A stretch of 64,000 nucleotides of DNA, taken from NCBI GenBank assembly GCA_942486035.1, contig CALNXK010000036.1, positions 970,001 through 1,034,000 of the forward strand, in the 5' to 3' direction. Each line of letters starts with the position of its first letter. Position 1 is the first letter of the stretch. Origin of the DNA: Porites lobata (taxonomy: Eukaryota > Cnidaria > Anthozoa > Scleractinia > Poritidae). A program made the translations under genes and the position numbers. The notes beneath the pieces are model-generated. The model ran no database searches. It was given only the letters and a program-made list of their open reading frames with translations, and was not told the DNA's origin. This document shows positions 46,828 through 58,800 of this stretch, piece after piece.

Positions 46828-49800
46828 GTGAAGGTATTTCTTTTCAGCAGTTTCCTTGCTTTCTTTCCTACTTTTCTATTTTTGTCTTTGCATGAAAAAG
46901 ATGACAACAGTGACAACCAAAGGCGAAGGTCTATTTTTTGGTCTTTGCATGACAAAGAGAAACAAAACGTCTACTCATTGTAACAGTTTATATTTGCGCG
47001 ATCAAGAAAAATATCCAACCTTAAGCCAAATCCGCAGTACTACCCGGGACATAAACAAACTCTCTAACTAGCAATTATCTTCGTTAGTCAGTGACAAACG
47101 TTCTTGACCAATCCGTCCTTGATAACGTCCAGCCTCCTCCTGATAGTATACAAGTTTTAAAGAAAAGTACATACGCGATTGATCTTGATCTTGTAACTAT
47201 AAGGGCTGTGGATCATTACACAATCTAAGACGAAAATCTTAAAAAGGCAATTTTCGTGGGGATAATGTTTTTCAAGTGTAGCTGGTATTGATTTCAATTC
47301 CTGAAACACCTTTTCAAACCTTTGACGCGTAATATATATATACAATCTTATTAGCCCAGTTTTTGGTCCATACTGTAAATTACGGACCGAGTCTTTTTTC
47401 CATCGATTTATGGCCGGAGCGGGAATCCTCTTCGATAAGATTGCGAGTTAGTTTCCTCATCGCCTTCGTTCAAATAAACACAGTTTTCAAATTTTGAAGG
47501 ACAAAGCCAGCATCCAAGTCCTCAAGGTTGACAGGCGTCTTATAACTTTATTTAAACCTTTGTTCCGAGGTAAAGAGATTTAGAGCTCCGAAATGAGCAC
47601 TTTCTTTGCAAATTTTGTTCCGCCGCAGCAAGTTACGGACCTCAAATTGACCAATCGCATGGCGAAAACAGACTCAGACATATAATAATACGTTTTATAG
47701 TGTATATATTGTAAATAGCCTCTCACTCCTGTTATTTGTGGTGGAACCTTTGAAAATAAGCAACAACTGAATTATGTATGAGTGACACAGGCGTCTCGGA
47801 AGAAAAAAACCGAGAACTCCTCATAGAAGTCGAACCTATGACCTTCTGGTTATTAGTTCATATGCTCTACCCTTAAGCTACCGACGGGAGACTCGTGGAA
47901 GCTTAGAAACCTTTAAACTAGTTTCATGTGACAAACATCCTGCACACTAAGAGCCTGCTTTTTCGCTGTAGTCTCTTGAGTACCTCCTTCACTGAAATGT
48001 TAACATCGATAGGGGCTTTTTTGTAACAGCCAAAACAGAACGCCAAGGGGAATTAAGCGAATGGTCGCTTGAATAAATGTCTTTGAATTTATACTTTGAA
48101 GTGTGAGTTCCTTGAGAACCTTTTTCCTAAACGAAGATATTATAGGTGAGTTACTCAACCGTGAGACTCGATAATTAAATTCTTAATTGTAGTCGTTATT
48201 TTACAAAAACCTGATACAGTGGAACCTCGATATAAAGGAAACGATTTTCTTTACCCTAGTAATAGTAAAATATATGAAAAAGAACCTCGATATAACGAAA
48301 ACGTGTTATAGCGAACAAATTTTGCCAGTCCCTTGGCCCTTCGTTATACCGAGGTTCCATTGCACAGAAATGTCAACAAATTAAACAACAAAAGCGTGGT
48401 ATCCATGACAAGTAAAGTGCACTGCTTTGCTTGCCAGTCGCTTGTCACCTTTTCAGATGTTCTAGCAGTCCAAGATACTGGAAAACTTCCCACTCTGAAT
48501 ATACTCGCCGCTTTTTGACAACTCCTAGAAAAAGCGTCTACTTTAATGGTACGGTTCTTTGAGTATGTAAACCAAATTTAATTCTCCTTTTTCCTTCAGA
48601 TTCATGCCCTGAAACATCTATCTCAGGCAGGGAGGTATCTTTCTCGTCCAAGGAAACAATACTGACTAGAGTCCGTTTCACTTAATTCATCCTCAGTTTC
48701 GTTCTATTTAAGGGAATGAGCACCCTTTGTCTACTCCTTTAGGGTAATGGGAATAGTCTTCACACTAACAGCACCGATTGACTTGCTGGATGCTAAAAAC
48801 TTGGTTTCGATTTCTTATTCCAACTGGGGCTCGGATAATTACAGCGTTAACGGCGTCCAAAAAGTGATTGAATAGATTGAATGGATCTGATAATTGTAGT
48901 TACGTAACGACTTAAATAGCTTTAATTATTTAAAAAGAAAATCGACAGGGCAATATAAGATGTTTCCATATATTTTTGCCTAAGGAATTTCCATTGTGAA
49001 GGGTTTCTGCTCAAAGTACTCTAGCGGCATTCTTGATCAGCCATATTTCATTATTCTGCCTTCGATCAATCGACCCATCCATGTAATGAGTGCGATTTTG
49101 TGAATTCAAGACCTGTAAGCTTTCTTACGTCAATGAAAAATGTTAAATGGTTACTGACAGAAATGCTGCCATGTTGCTTGCGTTCAATTACCATGCATCT
49201 CCCACCAGCAAAACATTTATGAAATTGTTAATGTAAAAGTTTTCGTTGTGTTCAACTGATTTGTTATCAATGTTTTCTTGTTTTTGTTCAACCGGCCAAA
49301 ACTGATCAATACAATTGAGGTGGAAGTCGTAAGGAAGAAGCTAATATTTGCCTAAGAAGGAAGTCTTAATTAGTTCTTATTTAATGAACAAACATTTACA
49401 GGTCATGTTCTCAGAATAACTGTTTCTAATGGTTATAAATATTACCTTGCCTTTTTTTATTTTTTATTTTTATCAACTAAGTTTGATATCTTAATTCACA
49501 TAGTTAACTTAATTAGGTTTAAAAAATGATTTAGTCTGTTTATATTGGTTAATCAATATACATTTCTTTTATGCACTCGCTACTGTAAGCGTATGTGCGA
49601 AATTATTTTTTAACTTATTATTATTAATTGCTATTATGGCAGGTTTATTTCATTTTGATAAGGCCAGTAAAAGACGCTTTTTTTCTCCACTTGACTGGGC
49701 TATAATTTACTGGGTAACTTTTGCATATCAAAAAAATACACGAGTTTCCTATTGATCAAATGCATCAGTGTCAAACATGCTAATGACACTGATGCAAAGA

Positions 49801-52800
49801 GTTTATGACAGAGGGCATAAATATGCTTTGAATCCGACTCAGGCTCTTTTCAGCCGAAGCCGCTAGACTAGGGTTAAACTTAGCTCTATGGTCCAAAACA
49901 TATTTCTGACCAAGAACGTAGACTCTATTTGGTGTATCACTTTGCAGGGCATTGAGAAAATGAAGACGTCAAAAAACGACAAGAAAACCACCAGGACAGT
50001 CTAAATCAAATCACGCGAGCATTCTGACTTGTTCAATGGCTTTTATTTTTGCCCGAATCTGGCTAGAAAGTACAATATCGTGTCATTTGAGTTTTAAAGA
50101 TTATAATATACACGGAAGCTTATTTGTAAGGGTTAAAATTCAATTTACATGTATACAAATGTTTAACTCACAGTTTGGCATAATTGGCTGAACTGAGTTC
50201 CTTTGGCTTGAATCGACTTGAAGCCTCAAACGTACCTACAATTCCGCTGACTACGGAGCTACTACAGGCGTTATTTACAACAGAAAAGTCTAACCATTCT
50301 GTGTTTTCAGCCATGAAAATGGCAGCGCGATTTCTTTGCCAAACTATGAAAGAAAACAGCTGAAACATTACAATGGCGTCTCTAGTTTGAGCACTCGGTC
50401 AGTAATTTACAGTGCGGACCAAAAACTGGGCTAATAAGATTGTATATAGATATTACGCGTCAAAGGTTTGAAAAGGTGTTTCAGGAATTGAAATCAATAC
50501 CAGCTACACTTGAAAAACATTATCCCCACGAAAATTGCCTTTTTAAGATTTTCTTCTTAGATTGTGTAATGATCCTTGGAATCAAGTAGAGTTACCGATA
50601 ATAAAATGTTTAAATTGACCACTTTCAGACTGAATGACTTGTGGACAATCTGAACATTAATATTTTAATTTTTTTTTTTTTACTATTTAAAACAACTTTT
50701 GCAGCTTTTTCGAAGGTTAAGGTCAAGTCAGAAAAAATATCAGACTCAAAACCTATGCAAGTCTTGTCTGGCAGACCAACTAGGAATTGATATTTTTCCA
50801 AGATACCTTTAGAAACTAAAACAACAGTCAGCTGCACCGTTTTTAATTATCAGAAAGAACTTAACTTGACAAATAATTAATTTCGCTATGATTTACCGGC
50901 TATGAAAAAAAAGCAACATTTTTTAGACCTACATGTAGGATTGACCTTATACTAATTCTATTAATAGGTATTATTTTTATATGCCAATTGCCACAGGAGT
51001 AACATAATATCTGACAGGACAGATATAAACGATCCTGACTCTTGAGTTGAGTCTTGTCTCTCTTCAATAGCGTAATATGACAATTTCAGTCAAGAAACGG
51101 AATACTTTATATTTATCCAACCGTCCGAAAGCAGCTCTGATTTCCCTGTGCTAAATACCCTAAAAGAAGACTTTTTGAAGCACACTGTTATCAGAATCTA
51201 CTTTGAACTCAGTCATTTCAAGCAAGACTGCGAAGTTCGCGTGTAAGGACTGATTTAAACACTGATATGATTACGGAACATCTCAGCACCGTTGGCCTTC
51301 CAATAAATTCAGATTTGATTGTCATGGTGCGGACAATAGGGTTTGCATTCCAAATAATCGAAGCCGCCTGTCAACAGCGATTGATAACATGACTCGAATG
51401 GCGAATTCAAAAACATGGCATGCCGGTGGTCTACCTTCAATAAGGAAAGAAAATAATTACGTTTGTTATACTCAGTAATCGAATCGATCAAAAACAAAAA
51501 GCAGCAACTAAAATTAAACAAACTTTTCGCTAGTATTATAGTAGTATCATCAGTGAAATGTTAATAGTTCTACAGTATGAACAGGAGAAAATTACACGTA
51601 TGATTGCTATCCTAACTCACTTACTCACCTAACAAACTAATATGCATGAACCTGACGTCGGGACGAATTTTTGGAGCGTTTTTTGACCATCAGTCATATA
51701 TTCAGGTCACGTAGGGGAAGAATTTCAGATGCGTCGCGGCAAAATTGGTAAACAACTTTAACTGGAAAAACCAGCGTCTACGGAGCCCACTTCCTACCAC
51801 CTAATTTTTATCATCAAGTTTCTTTTTTGCCAGAAAAAAAAACAGTCGTGCCGAAAAAAGAAATTCGTGCCAGCGAAAACTGACGTCGTGAAAAAGAAAC
51901 TTGATGATAAATATTAGGTGGCACTAACTGGGCTCCGTAAGTACAGTCTCGCTGGTTTAGTCACGTAAGCCTGTTTTTTTTTTTGTAGTTTCTCATATCT
52001 TACTCTTAGTTTTATGGAAACTGGTTTCAGCAAATCCCAAGGGATTATAAAATCTTTACCATCGCTGCAATGCTCTTAAAATAGGGTCCCAAGGGAAATA
52101 CACACGCCTCAATAGACCTTTTAACCGATACGGAGGCCATATTGAATTTATCAGATCTACGGAGTATTGTGGGATGTCCAGGTTGCGCTCGATCAGTAAT
52201 TACATGCGTTTTTGGGGGGAAAAGAGAACTTCAATGTATATTTCTCGGGGAAAAGGCGATCATCATTGCATCCAAAAACGGCACAATCATTTACAATCAT
52301 TTTCTAGAAAAATTGGCCCGAAAAGCGCGCGTAAATAATGATGCTAGTATATCGGATCGTGCTCATGCCCCCTAGGTATCCCATAATACTCCTTAAATCC
52401 AAGTAATTCAATATGGCGGCCGTATCGGTAAAGACTTGTCAATGAGGCTACGTGGCGCTCCTAGGGAAAAGTTGAAGGTGAGAAAACCGGATTGAGTTTG
52501 ATTAAATAGTGTCACTAATGTTTTTCTTTTTTAATAGACTGCACTCCGAAAACAACAACTGGCCAATACTGCAGTATTCCCTTTGAATACGACAGCGTAA
52601 CCTACTACGGTTGCACTGATGTTGATCATGATCAACCCTGGTGCTCTTTGACTCCGCAGTATAGTGATGAACAATGGGGAAATTGTGGTGAGTTTTTAAC
52701 ACTTTTCAGACTGTGTCGTCTGGGAATCTGAGGTTGGTTCCGACTTGCGGCCATCTCATGGTAATTTCACCGCTTATGATAAGGCCAGCAAGTTGATATT

Positions 52801-55800
52801 TACACAAAAGATGTACTCCGCAGTCTTCAAATTATTTGTTTTTGATTGAAATCATTTAGGCATTATTACGCCTATTTATAATCGAACGCACGGAGAAAAG
52901 GTAAACATAATTATTTAATATTTTTGCATATTTAGTAGAGGAGACTGGTTAGGAAAGCCGGCAAACATCAAAGTTGAAAACAACGGTGTTGTAGTTTATG
53001 TGGTGTTGTAATTTATGTTGGAAGCTCCCTGTCCCTACAAAATCCTTTGTTTTTCGTTCACAATTTGTATAGGTAATAGCATGATTTGTAGTGATATTTG
53101 GCATAAATACCACGAGTGATATTTCAAAACTATTATACGTAATTTCACGAGCCGTTACGCGAGTGAAATTTGAGACAATTTTGAAATATCAAGAGTGGTA
53201 TTTATGCCAAATATCACTTACAAATCATGCTATTATTTGTTTATACTACTACCCGTAAAAGGTTTGTAATTTTCACATGTAGTTATTTCAAATTAAGCTG
53301 AAATACTACTGCTCTAAGCCAATCAGATTGCAGAAGAATTTTACTAAAGAAGATTTGGAAAGTAGCTCTGATCAGCATTACGTCCAAAAACGGCACAACG
53401 TTTTTTTTTCGATTACAATCGTTTTCAAGGAAAACTTAAAGAAAATTGGCTCGAAAAGCTCTCGTAAATAATGATGCGAGTATATCATATATAGGCATCC
53501 CATAATACTCCTTAAATCCAATTAATTCAATATGGCCGCTGTATCGGTAAAAGCTCGTCAATGAGGCTACGCGGCGCTCATATGGAAAAGTTGAAGGTGA
53601 GAAAAGCGGATTGAGTTTGATTAAATAGTGTCACTATTGTCTTCTTTTTTAATAGACTGTACCCCGAAAACAACAAACTCCTTCAGGGGATAATAGAGGG
53701 GGTCTCTATGGGCTTAACCAATAGGCGTAAAACGGCCAAAAATTTGGTGGAAAAAATTGATAAATTTTAACCGTTAGCCGTAAAAGGGTAAAAAAGAGTT
53801 AACCGTAAAAGGAATTGTTCCCTAGATTTGTTAATTTTAAGGAAAGTGCTAAACTCAGTTATGGTTGCGTTTTATTTCCCGGCTACTTGACTCCGTACGC
53901 ACGTTAGGCCAAGCGCCTTTTAGGTGTTTTCCTAGAGCTAGGCTCCATTTCCGCTGCTCTCTCGAAGAATCAAGTTTTTCCATAGCGAAAATCTGGTTTC
54001 TTGCTGGGGATTAATATTTGTGATTTTCAGGGGGTCGTGCTCTCGAAATACTAGTGAAACAACACACAGAGATGTCAATGTTGTAAAACACTTTGTCGAT
54101 AATCAACAATTCCCTGTTTTTTCTCTGACGCTACGGTAGACATTGCCATGCCTATTCCCTGTACGGCGTCTTCCCACGCAATCTCGGGCAAGGCATTTCG
54201 GTGGCGTATCTGCTGAGAAAAAAACTCACTCGGACAACGTGACCCGAAACGCATTAGCCGGGAGGAATAATGGGGCCTAGGGACAAGGCAACGGCAGACA
54301 GTCGTTCTGTACAGTCCTTCGCTGCTGGACACTGGAATTTTGTTACTTGCCGTTTTAACACTAGAGCTAGAACTGGATTATCCATCTGAGACTAGCCTCA
54401 AAATGTACAGTCGCCCCATCACCCCACAGACACCCCTTCTCTGATTTTTTCTGAGGGGAGGGGGCGGCTGTACCCAGGCTATCTGAAACGGATATCCATC
54501 TTCAAAATGTCCTTCAAAATTGACGGATAAAGTCAGGCGGATTGTTCATTCAAAATTAGAACCATTCCATTTTCAAATTAAGACGTATTACCTATCAGAC
54601 TCGAATTATCAAATCGTCTCACACGAATAATCCGTCTCTAGTGTGAAAATGGCCATTTCTGTTATAAATGAATGTCGTACCCCGGCCTTCAGTTGGGCGT
54701 TCGCGTGTCTGCTTTTGTTTTTTCACAAAGATTATTTTGAAATTGACTATTGACATTTCTATGCGTAAAATAATACTATAGAAATGGAATTCTTTACAAA
54801 AGTATGATCTATCAAATGTTAAAATTTTTCAAAAGAATACCTTATTTCATCCCGAGATGATCCTAAGACCTTTATTTTTCTTTAAAGATAGAAATAATAC
54901 AGTTTCAGTAATACTTAACTCTTCGAAACAAAAGAAATTAATTTTTACCTTTTTTTATTAAACGTAACTGGAAAAAACTAACCGATAGCCGTAAAAGAGC
55001 CAAAATTTTAGCCGATAACCATAAAAGCCAACACCTCATTGGGACCCTCATAATAGAGCTTACCCCCAGAAATTTTCAAGGCTTATGCAATGTGGGCATG
55101 ATATTTTCAAATTTTCATCACTCTTACAATTTGTTTCTTATTTGTTTGTCACATTCATCAAAGCTCACCGAATACGTCTTGCAATGGTTTATTTTGGCTA
55201 CACAGTTTTCCTTCTACTCGATGTCAAGTCTAATAATATTATTTCTCGTCTGAGGATTTGCTCTTACCTTTACTAGATTTTAAAGTAAAAAGTGGCCTTT
55301 TGTCTACCATGGTGATATTTTCAAAACATCATTCATTTTGATCTCTACAGATTTGTGTACACACACGTAAGAAAAAAGGAGCTGACGAAAAAAATAACTC
55401 TTTGATTAACTGGTCAGCTAAGAACGGCTTGGAAACTAAAATTTGATAGCATTTTGTTTTGAATAAGGGTATGGGCATGATTTTCAGTTGAACATGCTTA
55501 GCGAGCGTAAAAATCGCATCCAGTCTGAGTATTAATGAGAGAGGGAAAATTTTATATATTTAGGCATGACAAAATTCAAGGGAACATTGGTACTTAGAAA
55601 CAACATCTCATAGGCATGGAAAAAATGGGTTCATGCCCTCGCAGCCCAAAATTGACCCAGCTAAACTTAGTTCCCAGATCTCTCGCCGGGTTGATAATTC
55701 ATTCCCAGTTTTTGCTCCTCTGGTTTGGCATGCCGGGCATGCAGATCGTGAAGCCAGTTGGTTTGGCATGCCCGGCATGCCAGGCAAGAAATTCGCATGC

Positions 55801-58800
55801 CCAGCGAGACTGATTTTGATGTTCGCTACAGCATCATATCCTGAGAATCACATATAATCGCCAAATATATCTTAGGGAGCTTGAAATGACAGGTTTCATG
55901 CCTGGCAATAAATGCTGATTATAACAAAAAAAGTCATGTTTGTCACAATGTGTGTCACGGGATCGACTGGCAAAACCGAAGACAGAAGCCTGGATTTATA
56001 AATAAAAAGCACAACAAAACAACATTATTCATGCATAAAATAGAATACTTAACTTGCAATCAAAGATTAATCCTTTTATTTCAAACCGATACTGACATTT
56101 CTGGGTCCATATTTAAATTTGATCCCGGAAAAGCGTCTTAAACAATAAGATAACAAATCTTCTCAGTATAAACTTATTCATGCTTAAGTTTTATCGCGTC
56201 GGAATGTTTCCTGGTCAACAGCATAAAAGACTGGTGAAAATTAAGCTTACCAGGTCGTTCAAGTCAGTACGAGAGTACGACGTTAATACTGCAAAGACGT
56301 TCTGATCTGGTGAATTCGGACTGCCTTCTCAGAGAGATTTTGCTTAGTTTTTCAGTGCGCTTCTTGTCGGCTATGCGAATCTCGCAAACTGTTTAGTCCT
56401 TGCTGACGATAGTCCTTTGAGCAACGTCATCTGCGTCATCCGAAGATACCCCGAGCACGCACGAAATCGGCCGAATTTCCGCAGAAGTGTTTTCGGATGA
56501 CGATGAATCTAGTTTGTTGTAGCGTGGCAGTTGTGGCGTCACGATGTCGTCATGTCTCTTCGCATTTGTTTGTCTTTTTTTTCTGCGGTGCATGGTTGAG
56601 ACGTTGGTGAAAGCTGGACAAGAAATGGATTCTGCGAGAGACTGTAAGTACAAATTTAGTATTAATTTGGTAAAGAAAAAGCCTGAATATCGAACAAATC
56701 CCGTGAATTAGTCTTTTGGCATTCAGTTTATCTTACTGTTGAGCATGCCTAAGAACTCCGGCATAAGTGTCATAAGTGGTTGTCAACTCGTTCACTTCGG
56801 ATTGTTTCTGATTGTATGTCTTGTAATCTTCTTCTGCTGCTAAGAAGACTAGAGAAAACCTCAAAAATAAAGAAACCAAAGCTAAAAAAAAAAAAGTCAG
56901 ATCTAATTTTATAGCTCGAGTATAATTATTTTTGGCACCTACGGTCATATTTTTTCACTGTACTGGTAAAGTTACTTATTTTTGCTGCATAGTTTGACTG
57001 TTGTTCGAAAGACAATCAAACGGATATTACAATCACTTTTGGAGACAAAATAAAATATCCGTAAATCAAATGCCAAAATCAGATTTGGATTTCGCTTTAT
57101 AAAAATGAACATGCTGCAGGTGTCAATGCAAAGTTGTAAACAACTCAGTATAAGCAGTCTGTGAATGTGCGTTTAGGTCCACAAAACTAATTTTTCTTTT
57201 GGACATCTCATCCAAGCAAAGACTTAAGGCTTACATTGCTTGTCTACGAGTGTACTACAAAATGCTTTGTAACAGTAAGCCTCTGAGAGGCGATTCTGGT
57301 AAATTTATAGGACGCTAAAATGCAAATAATTCTAAGCTTAAACAACCTGGCTGGGTCCGACTTTTGAATTACAAAATGTTCACGTTTGCTGGCTCTACTT
57401 TAAATGAACATGGTTTTGAAATGATTTTGTACTATTTTAACCCGAAAATTATGACTGGGTTATAAAGCTTTTAAAACGGACGAAAACTAAGCTAATAAAC
57501 ATGTTCAATGTAAAAACTAAGATTTAGTCGCTTTTTTTCAACTTTGCTTTTGTGGACCGAAAAATTTACCTTTACGCAAAAAACAAAAGCAAATAATGAG
57601 GCTTTTATTCGACATATTTTCTCAGAATTTTATCTGATCAATTTAATGTCACTAGCATTGTTTTCGCATAGGAATTTTCCTAATTATATGAGCTTTTACT
57701 TTAATAATTTTGATACTCTATAAACTTCTCATTTGATAGCTTCACTTTTTTTATACACCGATTGAGAAACAAATTCGCTCTCGTTAAATCCTATTTTATG
57801 ACCTATTTATTAGAACTCTAGGTAACATACCAAATGGTGTAAACGGACAGGCTTTAACCTTTGGTCCTAATTTATTTTTTTCTTCGCATCCCCTAATCAG
57901 TTGACGGGCCGTGGGAGAATATCGCCACAAAAAGATGCGAAAAAAGTTTTCGCTGAGTTTCCTTTACATATTTCGGCTTTATATGGGTCTACACCTTACC
58001 TGCTTAAAAATGAAACTGTTGTTCAATTAAGCCAGTCAAACTCGGTATAATCTTGACTTGCAAATCCAAATGCAAAGGTTTATTTCGCAGTAGAAGAGCG
58101 TGTAAACATCATCGAACAACGCAATGTAAATTGGCTAATGTGAAACCACGTTTCTTTCACTTTATTTACCATGCATTTATCTCAATTGCACACTCTTGTG
58201 AAATTAGCCTCAGACAATTAGCAGTTGCGACCTTTAACAGACTCAACAAGCCAGTATGAAAATATGTTAAGAGAAGCTGAGCTCTACATGTTCTTTTTCT
58301 TTTTCTCATATTGCCCTTGCATGTGTTAACATTCCATTTTTTTTTGTTACAGGTAACTTCCAGACATGACGAGGAGATAATTACTTTTCTAGAGAGCAAT
58401 TCTTTGATACTGTCAGTTATTACTGACTTACTTTGAGTTAAAAACAGAGAAAACAGACACTGGTAATGACACAAAAACATTAATCCCTGGCAAGCCTACA
58501 AAACAAGAAAGAGGAACTCAGACTCCTTATCAAAATGTGAAACAAGATAAAAACAGCTTTTCTAACGTAGGAAATTTGCTTTTAGAGATTTGTAATTGCA
58601 ACGTTATATTCAAGCACATTGCATTGTCAAACATCATAATTTACTGAAAAATGAACAATGATTTTGGGGCTTAGCTCAGTTTGTAATGAACTTTGAAAGA
58701 TATTCTATAACCTTGTATTTTTAAAAGCTTTCATGGAACATAGATGCATTTTATTATACAATGAAAATAGTGTCTGTCTCTCTTTTTACTGATTTCAGTC

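Larger units (their letters stand above)
45200..48100 (+). repeat. About 2.8-kb tandem unit, copy 2
   Basis: Carries the same landmarks as copy 1: GAGAATGAGCACCCTTTGTC (45780), CGGGCGAAACTGGTCGGAAA (46348), signal-peptide exon (46767), SINE (about 47785) and TTGTAACAGCCAAAACAGAA (48020). It has an extra 345-base insertion at about 47343-47688. Confidence 0.8.
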
